Shown: positions 1-12,000, numbered from the stretch's first letter. The stretch: 64,000 nucleotides of DNA from Congeria kusceri (GCA_027627225.1 CM051029.1:69984578-70048577); one strand, 5' to 3'. The notes: generated by a model from the sequence alone, not told the origin. Numbers and translations: made by a program.

Positions 1-2
1 CA

Positions 3-827
3 ATAGGTAACGAAGGTAAATGGTCTGAAATAGTGTCCCGCAACATATCAAATGATGTTAAGATAGCGGGTTATACTGGTGATGGTGACTCTAGGAGTCA
101 TGCAGGTGTGAGCAAAGGGAATAAACATAAAGTTGAACACTTTAAAGACATAAGGCACTTAGGAAATTCATTGAAGCGTGCTGTTCACAAAGCCAACTTT
201 AGTTCAAATATGTTCAAAGGGTCTTCAAACACAAACATTAAGAATCGCTTTGCTCTTTCGATAAAACAACGGTGTGTGGCAGAGTTAAAGACAGCCCACA
301 AGGTTTACAATGGTGACCTAAAGAAAATAAAACAATGTATGCCCAAGGTAGCCGATGCAATTGTTTCTTGCTTTGGTGGGTATTGCGGAGAGCCCTGCAA
401 AGCATCTAGTTTAGTTTGTTGCGGTAACTACCGACAGGCTAAAAACTTCATGCCAATGAATGCTAAACTAAGAATGACAGAGGGTGATAAGGCATTACTT
501 TTAAAATGCATGGCCATTATGCTGTCTCCCTCAGCCCTTGATCAAACCAAATTTTTGATCACTACGCAAAAGTGCGAGGCCGTGAATCGATCTTACCAGA
601 CAGTTAACCCAAAAATGATAACTAACCCTAGGAACTTTGCCAGAAGGATTCACGGCCAGGTTCATAAACTAAACAATGGATACGCAGTGTCTGTGTTGAT
701 TAAAACCAAGTCTCTAGGGGCCACCCTTACAAAAGGTTCCACGGTCACACGTCAAATACGGAAGACCGATCAAAGAACCCATAGGCCGAATAAAGAGGTA
801 ATTGAAAAACGCAAAACTGCTAGGTAA
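3..827 (+). CDS. Mutator-like transposase, C-terminal part, cut by the left window edge
   Basis: One open frame runs from the window edge (frame 3) to TAA at 825-827 with no stop. The GTG at 33 is not a eukaryotic start; codons upstream of it are open, so the real start lies outside the window. An early GDGDS motif, a following VEHFKD..H.GN stretch, a central Cys-rich patch (CFGGYCGEPC, then VCC) and a late T.KCEAVNR then PRNFARR.H motif resemble the DGD core and C-terminal part of Mutator-like transposases common in bivalve genomes. The last 40 residues are Lys/Arg-rich. If correct, it would catalyse cut-and-paste DNA transposition in the nucleus. The frame is intact over 274 codons, which suggests recent activity. 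The family is recalled from motif resemblance only; a Kolobok-type or other DDE enzyme remains possible. Confidence 0.55.
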   Translation: MGNEGKWSEIVSRNISNDVKIAGYTGDGDSRSHAGVSKGNKHKVEHFKDIRHLGNSLKRAVHKANFSSNMFKGSSNTNIKNRFALSIKQRCVAELKTAHKVYNGDLKKIKQCMPKVADAIVSCFGGYCGEPCKASSLVCCGNYRQAKNFMPMNAKLRMTEGDKALLLKCMAIMLSPSALDQTKFLITTQKCEAVNRSYQTVNPKMITNPRNFARRIHGQVHKLNNGYAVSVLIKTKSLGATLTKGSTVTRQIRKTDQRTHRPNKEVIEKRKTAR

Positions 828-830
828 GCG

Positions 831-1173
831 ACACGCCAGAGATGGTATAAATTACATGAAAATTTGCATTATAGTAAGGGTCTCACTGACATGGTACCAG
901 TCGTGAGAAGTTCTAGACATTTAAGAGACCACAGTTATGTATAAATAGAGAATACTAGGTTAGCGTTGAATAAAGATAAGTTTATTTAGCGAGGCTTAGA
1001 AAACCTGGACCGAGCACGAGCCTTGTACTTGTGTATATATGTATAGTTTTGCCTTCATTTGCTGCGTTTCATGCATTTTTTTCAGCTGAATGCCTGATTT
1101 TAGTACAATTACAAACTAAAATGTGAACTGAATAGAATCTGTTAACTTTGCAAACTAGGAAACTTGGTATGAT
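831..1173. other. Non-coding gap between transposase and endonuclease ORFs
   Basis: No ORF, no clear repeat and no terminal inverted repeat of the upstream transposon was recognised by eye. A GAATAAAG hexamer-containing stretch near 967 could serve as a poly(A) signal for the transposase transcript, but this is weak. Confidence 0.3.
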
Positions 1174-1542
1174 TCAAAGTACGCATTTCGGATGGTCATC
1201 ATGGCCGATGCATGGGCCAGTGCGGACACAAACTTTGCGGGCATTATTAACAGTTACAGGTTCTAAAACTAAATGATAAGGATTGCAACACAAAGTATTA
1301 TGACATAAATGAGATAATTGTTGAGACTCGTGCAAATTAATGTCAAAATGAAACTGAAAAACAACACGGTGAACATAATGGGTCTTGGATGGTGACTCTG
1401 GTGGACATTTTGCTTTCACTTTACCATATCTACCCCAATCATGTCCACTAGAGCAACCATCCCATAAAATACAGCCTTTAATGGGGTCAAGATGGCATCT
1501 GGCAGTAATTCTCTCCATTACAGTGCGTTTGTAAGCATCCAT
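1174..1542 (-). CDS. Zinc-binding-loop His-Me (HNH-type) homing-endonuclease-like protein
   Basis: An intact single-exon 122-codon ORF. It has the signature of the zinc-binding loop region of His-Me finger homing endonucleases (the I-PpoI-like family). C24..W27 and G37..YG40 start the fold, and HR at 58-59 follows. The core is SHLCHN (77-82), CCNP.HL (85-91), E94 and NN.R..C (99-105), with a last C111.GH..HP.C120 knuckle. H78/H81 and N99/N100 are candidate catalytic and metal residues, and the Cys/His set would hold two zincs. Such stand-alone ORFs occur many times in bivalve genomes and are probably mobile or of foreign origin; the role in the animal is unknown. The ATG follows a short A/T run; no intron is needed. 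The next 45 bp lead into a repeat also found at 42835, so the ORF may be cargo of a larger element. Confidence 0.75.
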   Translation of the reverse strand: MDAYKRTVMERITARCHLDPIKGCILWDGCSSGHDWGRYGKVKAKCPPESPSKTHYVHRVVFQFHFDINLHESQQLSHLCHNTLCCNPYHLVLEPVTVNNARKVCVRTGPCIGHDDHPKCVL

Positions 1543-1586
1543 TTAAAAAAAAATTGCAGACGACAAATCTTACCGGAAGTTCTTAA

Positions 1587-2055
1587 AGGTTACGCATGCG
1601 CAAATAAATGTCTTCATTGTTACATATAAAATATACAATGTTTGATCTGAATTTTCACCATGACCAAGCTACTTTTTAATATATCACCATACATCGTTGG
1701 AAAGATAAGGCCATAACCTTTTGAAAAAACAGCATGTCAACAAATTCTATGTTTTGTAACTCAAAATATTTACCTTAGAATAAACACACCGGTTTTGACG
1801 GGCATGGAGGCTGCCATTTTGTGCATGAATACATGGGCCAAAAGTTATGAAGCTCGGGACCACTAAGAACAAAGTAGTGCCAAAAAAACTTTTTTTCTTA
1901 TTTCTTACATATATACCTTTAAATTGATACCAAAACATATCATTTAAACTGTATTTTTAAAATCATATGCATTATACACTGAACCAAATGTGTTTATTAT
2001 CTAACTGACATGTAACCCTGAGGATGTGACTTCCGTTTTGGTGTAATTTGACCTT
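1587..2055 (+). repeat. Interspersed repeat R1, copy 1
   Basis: This segment and 42835-43309 share nearly the whole sequence in the same orientation. Both start at AGGTTACGCATGCGCA and end near TTGACCTT. Neither copy has a convincing ORF (63-codon frames are interrupted in the other copy). Copy 1 lies just upstream of the endonuclease ORF's start codon; copy 2 has no such ORF beside it. Confidence 0.75.
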
Positions 2056-3909
2056 GAAATAGATAGGCATATTAAAATGTGACGTCTAGCCTACATTTTC
2101 CTTTCGTTATATTTTGTTTGTGGTAATAACAATATCAACAAAACAGAAACACACGTGTTTTTTAACTTTGATGGTAAGTTGTGTATTATTTAAGTTTGTA
2201 TAGTACACTCATTCTGTTAAGTAGCATGCATTCTTGTTAAATTATAACTTCTATCAAAATATAAATATATTTGTTATCTAAACCATTGAGTTTACATACA
2301 CTGTCGAAGTACGTAAATCCGGACTGTGTTTAAATTCGGACACCTGAAAAAATGTGCTTGTATGATCATCATCAAGTCACCAATAATGTTATGGTATTGA
2401 TTAATACACACGGCTGTCTCTGCAACATATGTCAAGTTACAACAAAATCGAATGGGTATTAATTCACGTTACTTACTATTGCTTGTATATTCCGTGAAAA
2501 TGTAAACATGTGCACGTGGGGGATTGAAATCAAAACAGTATCTGAAAGTAAACACCAGAAAAGAGTAAACAAAAGAAGAAAAACAAGAAATCAGATGAAT
2601 GATTGTTTATTTTTATTTATTTTTCTTTAAATTAAATGTATTTAAAAAGTGTCCGGCTTTAGGTTTTCTCCATCCATTTGTTGATACATGTTACAGGTCT
2701 TTTTTAAACACATCATTCAGTTACTTTTAGTTAGCAACTTTTAGTTAGCAGTTTTCACCAATAGTTTGACCAAATCTTAAGATTAAACTCTACTTATTAT
2801 ATTTAACTATTTATTTTTGTTTGATGCAATTATCCTGAGAAATTGTCAAAAAACCAGGAAAAGTGTCCGGATTTATGTGCTTTGCCAGTATTGTTAAATG
2901 TAAAATGTACGAAAGTCAAACTCGAGCTGTATCAGCAGGAATCTGAGAGCGTGTGTGTATACTGTAGTATGTAGAGAGAATTTCTATCAAGGCCTTTTTC
3001 TGCTGTGCTCGGACCCATTCATAATGCCAAATATGCATAATTTTTCCCAATTCTGAACCCAAAATTCCCAATTGTAAAAAATCTGTAATTTTTTTTCGAA
3101 AATGAAAGTGAAAATAAAGATTTTTTAATACTTTACAGCCGATTTTTTTCACACTGGCTTTACATTTGGGTATCCTCTAATTTTATCGTTGAAATTGTTT
3201 ACAAGGGGAGAACACTGTAATAGCTGTGTAATAAAATGGGTAACACAAACAAAAACGATTTGTTTGTCTTCGATCATGATGAAATGTAACATGACTTTGG
3301 GCAAATATTTTGTTGTTTACACAAGTGGATATTTCGGTTAATGGAAGGATTTAAATATAAGAAGGTAAAGATTGCTTTTCAAGTTATCACATATTTTCGC
3401 GACGTACGTAGTGTAGGCACTGCACAATGTTTATTAACACATCATAAAAACTAAAGACAGTAGATCCCACAATTTTATTTTGGAGAAGTTGGTCAGATTT
3501 GGTCATGCTTTTTTAGAAATATACACATACTTATAGGAAATGAGACATGCATACGATTACAAACTCTTGGTTGCATAGCTTGCTTAGGTATTTATCACTG
3601 CTGTTAAATTATTATTTATTGATTTAAAACTGTAAATTTCCTCATTATACGATTGAGCTATACGAATATTTTCCAATTTTGAAAATTTTACGTTGTAAAT
3701 TTTTCAATTTAACCAACTTTGAAGGTACTTTTTCCAAAAAAGGTCAGAAAACGGCTATCGAGTGCACAGGGATTCTCTCCGAAATAGCCCCCCCCCCCAG
3801 AAGACTTGACTGTGGGTCTAGTGAAATGATAACATTTGATCATTTCACTCTGGGTTAGATGGAACTACTTTTTACTTTTTTAAATTTTGTTAAAAGTATG
3901 TGAATAACC
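2056..3909. other. Intergenic, AT-rich, nothing recognised
   Basis: No supported gene, RNA or repeat. There is a C9 homopolymer near 3790. A 78-codon minus-strand frame at 2916-3152 has no domain or codon character and is treated as chance. Confidence 0.5.
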
Positions 3910-4076
3910 TGTTGTGAAACGTCATGGTATAGTATGGTGTGGTACGGTGAGTACGGGTTTTATGTAATCTGCGGGTCCTACAGGGGAGTTCCGAATCAGC
4001 TTCCGTCCAGGCAAGTCTCTCTGACCCTCCTATGAATATTTAAGGTCTGTCTTTGTGGAATTCAATAATTACTTTA
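3910..4076 (+). repeat. 5' LTR of the 3910-7195 element
   Basis: Matches 6998-7195 over its length except for one indel of about 30 bp near 4014. It ends at ACTTTA just before the TGG of the primer-binding site. Confidence 0.8.
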
Positions 4077-4522
4077 TTGGCGACGAGGATACGTGGTTGA
4101 AATTTGCTCGCAATCTGGTTTCCAAGGTTATATTTCAATTTTTCCAGTCCGTGTCTAGCAATATAATCTTTTGATTGTGCAGCATTTCGATACCGGGGAG
4201 AGTTACACCAGCAACCAGGTAGTTGAATTATATTTCAAATTTTCGAAACGACTTCTTGTCTGAGTTCTTTGAACTAAAAGGGGGAAAATTGTCAGTATCA
4301 ATATAATTTTAGGTTGCTTGGTGTAAATTTAATCGGGGAATCACAGAGATAGCCTTATCAGGGCCTATAAATTATTTTAACAAATAATTTATCCAGTTTG
4401 GTCAACATATTAATTTTGTGGGAGTCGTCTGCATACGCATGCGCAGACAGAGGTCAGTTTAACGCAAACCTGTCCCAAGAAGTTATCCAGATGGTGGTCT
4501 TCTCGGAACCAAGTCCATTTGA

Positions 4523-6236
4523 TTGCTTGGAATGGGATCAGATCTGCCAACCATAGTTCCGGATTCTAAACAGTTACTATGCAAACCAATGATGCAAATC
4601 AAGACGGCCGAGGCACCTGAAGCCAAACTGCCAGAGAATAGGCCACCATGGATGCCGTTCAATACGGAAGAGGTTGGCAGGCAGTCAAGGTCAAGGTCAC
4701 CATCAGCTGGCTCACCAGTACCATCACAAAAGGACCTCACCCACCACAGTCTCAAGTCTAGTGCTGGTGGTGCACAATGTGGGTCCAAGTTCTGTACAGA
4801 AAAGCAACAGATGAGAGGTGACCGCAAACAGACAAGAAGCAGGTCTAAAACACCACTAGACAAGAAGACATCGAACACCAGAAGATATCGGTCTTCTAGA
4901 TCGAGGTCTTCCAATGCATCTTCTAGGTCACTTTCTCCAGGAAGACGGTCAAAAAGAGCCAAAAGAAACACAGACAAGCTGATAGTGTATCTGCGTTGTC
5001 TTCCGGGTCAAGGTCTTATAGATCTGATCAAAAGTCTAGAAGATGCCGCAGCCAGTCGAATGCATCTTCAAGGTCAGTGTCTCCTAGACCTGATCGAAGG
5101 TACCGAAGATGCGACAGCGAGAAACACCTGTCGTCGTCCAGTTCAAGGTCGTGTTCTCAGAATTGCCATTACAGAGAAAATGGCAGGAAGTCCACACAAA
5201 GGAACCAACCTACAGTGAAAGATATCGGAAGTTAGCGCCAAAAGGCAAGAGCTCTGCAAGATCCAGGCCTTATAGGTCTCCGTCTTTGAGTAGCTCCAGT
5301 TCCGGTTCGGACTCTAGGTCAAGAACAAGTAGGTCACACAGTAAATCCAAGACCTACAGTAGTCACTCTTTTTCCAGTGCATTGTCTCGCAGACATGGGT
5401 ATCCGTGTCATCACCCAAAGACCCTGCAATACGACGGGACGGCTAGCTGGCTCTCTTTCAAACGGAAGATTGACAGCTACCGGAAAGTCATGAAATGGTC
5501 AGAAGAGGAGTGCAAGGACTACCTAATCTGAAGTCTGGAAAGAAAGGACCTTGACTTCTACACCATCACCACTACAGACAGTGAAAGGCCCTTGACTTCT
5601 ACACCATAACCACTACAGACAGTAAAAGGTTCTCTTTCCGAAAGGTTATGAAGTCGTTGGAGGCGCGGTTTGGTTCCCAGGAACTTCTGGAAACTTCAAA
5701 AGCACGTTTCCGTCAGGCAAACCAGGGGCAAGATGAATCTCTGGAAGATTGGGCAGATTGGGTGCTTACCCTAGCTACCCCAGCTTTTGTAGACCTTCCA
5801 GAAGATTACATGAGACAGGAAGCCATTGCCCGGTTCTGCCCGGGGTGTAACGCCTGCTTTGAAAACCCATCCAGTATGGAGGAAGCCCTCAACCTGGTGA
5901 AACAACATCAGTACATCTCCCAGGCAGTAGACGGAAAGAAGTCCAGAACAGGGAGGGAAGATCTGGCAGTCAGTGCGGGCACCATCAGAGGCAAAGATTG
6001 AGGAGCTTATAGCTTCTGCATTGCAAAAGTTTGCCAAGGAAATGCAGATCAATTCCCCAGCAGCTTCCGATACGGACCAGCCTTCAGACAGGCCAAAGAA
6101 ATTTGGTCCGTGTTTCTTCTGCAAGAGGTATGGCCACATCAAAAAGGAACGCAAAGAATATCAAGCGTGGCTAATGAAACAAGGGCAGAAGATCAAGAAG
6201 TTAAAAGACCAACGGGTGGACGAGAAGACCACATGA
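4523..6236 (+). pseudogene. Decayed gag-like region of the LTR element
   Basis: Coding similarity moves between frames (4523-5218, 4996-5531, 5648-6001, 5973-6236), so the gene is broken by several frameshifts. The N-terminal part is rich in RS/SR dipeptides, unusual for Gag and like splicing-factor RS domains. The middle part, with W-L-SFK then LE.RFG..E, A..RFRQA.QG..ESLEDWADW and R.EAIARFC.G, looks like a retrotransposon capsid. The last part has a zinc-knuckle-like CFFCKRYGH in which the fourth ligand is replaced by Arg. A ~40-bp tandem duplication at 5549-5630 is one visible cause of frame loss. The product would package element RNA in cytoplasmic particles; this copy should not. Confidence 0.7.
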
Positions 6237-6301
6237 CCTGGCCCTCAACAGTAAAGATGGTTGGTCTACCACAAACCAGCCCAGGGACCGCTTGTGAATG
6301 A

Positions 6302-6780
6302 GACTACGGTTACTGCTTCTTCGGGTGGGGCCTATGGCTCGCCAAAGGTTATTAAGAAGCAAAGTAAGGATGTGCTCGACCCAGCAAAGGCATAGCTCTA
6401 GCACAATTGAAGATAACCGTGGTGCTCTACATCAATCGGTCTACAGAACAGGGGCTGCGCGTGAGGGATACTACAGTCATTGCTTCTTCGGGTGGGGCTG
6501 TGGCTCGCCAAAGGTGACTTAGAAGCAGCATAAGGATGTGCTCGCCCAGCCAGGGAACAAGACCAGCACAATTAAAGAAGACGGTAGTAAATGCAGCCAG
6601 CCAAAAGAACAGAGGTCGCGTGAGCCTGAAACTACAGTGGCTGCTTGTTTAGGTAGGGCCTGGTGCTCGCCCAAGGCAGCTTTGAAGCAGCGTCATGATG
6701 TGCTCGCCCCACAAGGGCACAGTTCCAGCACAATACAATGTGACAGCGGTGCGGTCAATCAGTTAAGTGTCAGGGGCTAA
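6302..6780 (+). repeat. Three degenerate ~165-bp tandem repeats inside the LTR element
   Basis: Units start near 6302, 6469 and 6632. Each has an ACTAC(A/G)GT start, then GCTTCTTCGGGTGGGGC or a diverged form, a TCGCC(A)AAGG block, a GATGTGCTCG block and AGCACAAT. They occupy the place where pol would begin. Confidence 0.75.
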
Positions 6781-6997
6781 AGCAGAATCAGTTCAGAACC
6801 CATAAAGAACTAAAGAATGGGCTTATAGCTCTTCAGCCGTACATCCAGTAAGGTGCCGGTACATATACTGTGGACGTCAACGAACTGGTCTTCTAGCTCA
6901 ACAGGCCCAAGGCAACAACCCAGGGATGATCAAGGGCTTCTGGTACTATCAACGGCACATCCAGTGATTAAGCCTTTCATCATAAAGTTGGGAGGAA

Positions 6998-7195
6998 TGT
7001 TGTGAAACGGCCCGGTGTAGTATGTTGTGGTACGGTGAGTACGGGTTTTATGTAATCTGCGGGTCCTACACAGGGAGTTCCGAATCAGCTTCCGTCCAGA
7101 CAAGACGTGCCTTTACGAGTGGCATAAGTCCCTGTCCCTCTGACCCTCCAATTAATATTTAAGGTCTGTCTTTGTGGAATTAAATAATTACTTTA
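6998..7195 (+). repeat. 3' LTR of the 3910-7195 element
   Basis: Same sequence as the 5' LTR with a ~30-bp extra block at about 7105-7136. A purine-rich GGGAGGAA tract lies directly upstream and the AACC target duplication directly downstream. Confidence 0.8.
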
Positions 7196-8865
7196 AACCT
7201 TATTGTCAGTGTAAACATCACCCTTTTTATACAACAGAAAAACACATAATAAAATTTGATAAAAATGCAAGCGACAACGATACAGAAAGTTGCTCCACCA
7301 CTCGGGAAAATATGTTTTATATGACCACTAATGAAATAAAATGCTAAATATGCATATTAAGTGCCCAGCTCAGTATTTGGAAAAAGAAACTACAAACTTA
7401 CACTGAAACCAACAAATAATGTTATATGCATAGGCGCTTGGTTGTTTAACAAATAAAAAATAATTTATTCCCTATATTATATATACATGTACGCAAGGTA
7501 GCTCAATCGCCATTTTCTATTGTAACAGAATTCAATTTGGCTAAGAAGTACCTGGCCTGTATGCATGCTCTATTGTTGATTTTGGCATGGTTTACATCAA
7601 CGTTAAATTTTAGGGGTTCACAGGACTTGGGTGATTGATATTTAGGGGTCCTCTCAATAAAAGTGAGGGTCCCATTCATTTGTTTTGTCTGAATTTGTAT
7701 CAACATTTTGAATATTTTGTATCAATAAGATAGAATGAAGGCATTATAAAATAATGTTAATAATTTTATAATTAAATGTACATCTATGAAATAATTAATT
7801 TTAACACTGAATTGTCAACACATCAGAAAAATCCTGACTCACAATTTAGGGGTATTTGAAGCAGAAAATCGAGTCCGGTAAATCCCTGTTTTGGGAACTT
7901 AAAAACATGAATTTTACTTCAGTTTCAATAGAAAAAGGCAAGTGAGCTACCATGTGTATTCATTTATAGGATGAGGATATTTTGTTTGTTAAAAACAAAA
8001 TATGCGCCCATGATCATATAGTCCGTTATTTAGGGAATATGGCTTGTGGCCAACACAACACAATACGAACAACAAATTACATGAATAATATAAGCACAAA
8101 ACAAAAGTATGATTAAAATTCAGGTCCACCACATTCAAATGGTCATGGCTAAGCATTTATTGACGTTTAGTCTGGTTTAAAAATAAGCTCACAGAATATA
8201 TTAAAATACAAACATACATGTAAGAAAATTTAACCTTGTCACATTGAAATTCTAATTAAATAGTAATTCAGTTGAAACGTGATACTACTTAAATATTCAC
8301 AGGAGACACCAAATTATTTGCAGTATGGCGTTTTCTTAGTGTCGCATCTTTAAGAAAGTACTGTAGTAACATAATCTTACATTTAGTGTGTATTTGCAAC
8401 ATGCTGTTGTATTTACATAAATTAGAGCACCCATTAAACTAAATTGCATTTTACAGTACACTTGCATAATTAAACGAAAAAATTCAATTCACAACAGAAA
8501 TATTTAGTCAGACACCCATAATCTCACACAGCATTATTTTAAGTAGACTAAAATGGTATTTACCTTGTTTACAACTATGTGACATAATGTCTCTGTTCCT
8601 TTTGCAAAAAACTGGTTTAGAATTTACGGGGTGTAAACAGCCAAAATACACAGCTATTTTCTATATATTTGTGTAAATTAAATTAGAATTATAGCGGTGT
8701 TATATTTAATGAAAATAAAAATTAATCAACTTGCAAAAAAACAACAAAAATACCTACTGTGACTGTTCAGCAAATTGAAAGAGGCTTATACAATCTTTCT
8801 GGACATGACAAAACTTGACACTCAACACATAATGATTAATCTAATAAATGAGGCGTGTGATAGGC
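7196..8865. other. Intergenic region upstream of NUFIP1
   Basis: AT-rich, with no supported gene or repeat. The 67- and 65-codon frames here (7503-7706 minus, 8775-8972 plus) lack domains, and the second runs through a transposon palindrome. Any NUFIP1 promoter should lie near its right end; no clear TATA box was chosen. Confidence 0.5.
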
Positions 8866-8982
8866 AAACCGGGCTTAATGCATGTGCGTTAAGTGTCGTC
8901 CCGGATCAGCCTGTGCAGTCCGCACAGACTAATCATGCTAATCCGGGACGACACTATACGCACATGGATTAGGCCCGGTTTT
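8866..8982. mobile_element. Palindromic MITE (short form)
   Basis: Almost the whole 117 bp is one imperfect palindrome. AAACCGGGCTTAATGCATG at the left is the inverse of the right end CATGGATTAGGCCCGGTTTT. A CGTCCCGGAT/ATCCGGGACG pair sits inside, and TGTGCAGTCCGCACAG forms the tip. A longer relative is at 26321-26546. It ends only 53 bp before the NUFIP1 start codon. Confidence 0.8.
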
Positions 8983-9035
8983 CCAAATACACGCCGCAAA
9001 TATTCTCACTGTCCCTAGGTGACTGACAGTGCAAA

Positions 9036-12000
9036 ATGCAGCCGTTCAACAGACCTCGCTTCGTAAATCCCAATGGGAGAGGGGGTGGTATGTTTGCCCC
9101 ACCACCCCAGAATTTCACCCGACCCCCACCACAATGTTGGCAAGGCAATGGAGCCTTTGGTCTCCAGGAAACATTTGGTGTCCCTGGTAACAACATCGTA
9201 TGTATATAGTCATATTTGTGGTTATTTCAAAATTTACAAGTGAAATGATCTTTTGACAGAATTGTATTATTAATCATGAAAATACTTCCGGCTAAATAAA
9301 ATAAAACGTTATTCTTGGTCAAAAATTTAAATAAGAACATTGACAAGCTCTTATTTTAAAAGATGTACCATGGTAAAAATGTTTGAATTTCTTTTTAGTA
9401 TTCATTCAGAAGCTTAAAGTGAGTGTAACATGAACAAAATTTAATGTTGTTCCAGATAAATCACTTCAGAAAATCCTAATGGTTGGTTGTATAATCAGTC
9501 CAACATAATTTTATTTTCAGACTAGACCACAATTTGGGCCTTCTCAGTATCCAACCAACAGTCAGAACCAATGGCGTCCCCATGGAAATCCCAACCATCA
9601 GAACAACAACAACAACACACTAAGGGCAGGGTTCCCACCGCCCCAGGGACATGCTAATGGCCCCAGATTTCAGTCCTGGGGTCCCACCCCTCAGCAGCCT
9701 CATTTTGGGTCCCCAGGACTTCAGAATGGGCCTCCAAGGTTCTTTAAGCCCCATGGAGGTCAAACTGGACCTCGATTTCAACAGAGAAATGGGCAGTTTA
9801 ATAAACAGAACAAAAAGGTTATTAGATAATTTAAACTCTCAGTATGTAATTTGCTGAATATATTATAATTTGTGTTTATAAAAGAGAAGGATTTTACTGA
9901 CACAGAATGAAACAGGAAGACAACAGGAATTTCACATAACTTGGCACAAGTGTTAAGCATGGTCAGATGGTGTATCGCACGCAAGAACCAGGTCCCTAGG
10001 TCCAAGGTCAAGGTCACACTTAAAGGTCAATAGTCAAATATAACAATTTAAGACATAGATTCTGTCTGGAGCATAATTTTGTCCAGCGGGCTAGGAATTT
10101 CAAATAACTTGGCAGAAATGTTAAGCATAATGAGACGGTTTGTCATGCGCAAGAACCAGGACCAAGGCCAAGGTCACACTTAATGGTCAAAGGTCAAATA
10201 TAAGAATTTAAGCCGTAGACCTTGTCCGGAGCATAATTTTGTCCAGCATGGAAGGAATTAACTTGGCACAAGTGATAAGCATGGTGAGACAGTGTGTTGC
10301 GCGCAAAAGCCAGGTCCCTAGGTCCCATGTCAAGGTCACACTTAAAGTCAAAGTTCAAATATAAGAATTTAAGATATAGACCTTGTTGGGAGCATAATTT
10401 TGTCCAGCGGGGAAGGCATTTAAAAAATAACTTGCCAGAAGTGATAAGTGGTGAGATGTTTTGTCGCGCACAAGAATCAGGTCCCTAGATACAAAGTCAA
10501 GGTCACACTTAAAGGTCAAAGATCAAATATAAGAATTTAAACCATAGATACTGTGCAGAACATAATTTTGTCCAGCAGGGATGTTTTTTTATAATAAATT
10601 GCCAGAAGTGCTAAGAGTAGTGAGACAGTGTGTTGCATACAAGAACCCGGGTCCCTTCGGTCAAGGTCACACTTAAAGGTCAAATATCAAATATAAGAAT
10701 TTAAGCCATAGAACCTGTCTGCAGCATAAGGTTTTCCAGCAGGGAAGGATTTCAAACAACTTGGCATAAGTGATAAGCATTGTGTGTCGGTGTGTCGCGT
10801 GCAAGAACCAGGCAGCGTTTTTCCTTTTCCTTGGTCCAAGGTCAAGGTCACAATGTAGGGTCAAGAATATGTATATATGTTAAGATTCTTGTCCAGGCAA
10901 TAACTTTGTCCAGCATTGAATGATTTTGAAATAACTTAAGTGATAACCATTATAAGACGGTGTGTCACATGCAAGAACCTGACTTGTGAAGCATAATTCA
11001 AAAATGATAAAGGCATTTTGTTGATTCTGCACAGAATGATTAAAGATAGCAAGAATAAGTAAAGCATTCAAGAACCATAACTCATAAATGCCCAAAACTT
11101 TTATTCTCCACCAACATTCACTGTGTTTTATTCTCCACAAGCACTCACTGTGTCTTATTCTCCACCAACACTCACTGTGTCTTATTCTCCAACAGCGCTC
11201 ACTGTGTTTTATTCTCCACCAACATTCACTGTGTCTTATTCTCCAACAGCGCTCACTGTGTTTAATTCTTTACCAGCAATCGGCGTGTCTTATTCTCCAA
11301 CAGCGCTCACCGTGTCTTATTCTCCACCAGCACTCACGGTGTCTTATTCTCCACCAGCACTCACTGTGTCTTATTCTTCACCAGCGCTCGATGTGTCTTA
11401 TTCTCCAACAGCGCTCGCTGTTTCTCATTCTCCACCAGCACTCGCCGTGTCTTATTCTTCAACAGCGCTCACCATGTCTTATTCTCCACCAGCAATCACT
11501 GTGTCTTATTCTCCACCAGCACTCGCCGTGTCTTATTCTCCAAAAGCGCTCACCTTGTCTTATTCTCCACCAGCACTCACTGTGTCTTATTCTTCACCAA
11601 CACTTGCTGCGTCTTATTCTCCAACAGCGCTGACCATGTCTTATTCTCCACCAGCACTCACCGTGTCTTATTCTCCATCAGCACTCACTTTGTCTTATTC
11701 TCCACCAGCACTCACCATGTCTTATTCTTCACCAGCCCTCACTGTGTCTTATTCTTCACCAGCCCTCACTGTGTCTTATTCTCCAACAGCACTCACCATG
11801 TCTTATTCTCCAACAGCCCTCACTGTGTCTTATTCTCCACCAGCACTCACCATGTCTTATTCTTCACCAGCCCTCACTGTGTCTTATTCTCCAACAGCAC
11901 TCACCATGTCTTATTCTCCACCAGCACTCACCATGTCTTATTCTTCACCAGCCCTCACTGTGTCGTATTCTTCACCAGCCCTCACTGTGTCTTAATCGAT

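Larger units (their letters stand above)
3910..7195 (+). mobile_element. Degenerate, pol-less LTR retrotransposon
   Basis: The two ends carry the same sequence (3910-4076 and 6998-7195). Both begin TGTTGTGAAACG and run through a shared GTGAGTACGGGTTTTATG block. The right copy holds about 30 extra bases. The flanks give a 4-bp target duplication, AACC, at 3906-3909 and 7196-7199. TGGCGACGAGGATAC just inside the left LTR starts with the TGG of a primer-binding site, and a purine run GGGAGGAA precedes the right LTR. The 2.9-kb interior has gag-like frames only: no protease, reverse transcriptase, RNase H or integrase. It is thus non-autonomous or internally deleted. The gag content suggests Ty3/Gypsy-like ancestry (inference). 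Confidence 0.8.

Noticed and set aside
4483..4977. 164-codon minus-strand ORF
   Set aside because: Antisense shadow of the RS-rich gag-like frame on the plus strand.
8775..8972. 65-codon ORF just upstream of NUFIP1
   Set aside because: Half of it is the palindromic MITE; there is no codon or domain support.
11123..11995. 290-codon ORF as an extra NUFIP1 exon
   Set aside because: No acceptor and donor that would keep NUFIP1 in frame, and exons 2 and 3 join in frame without it.
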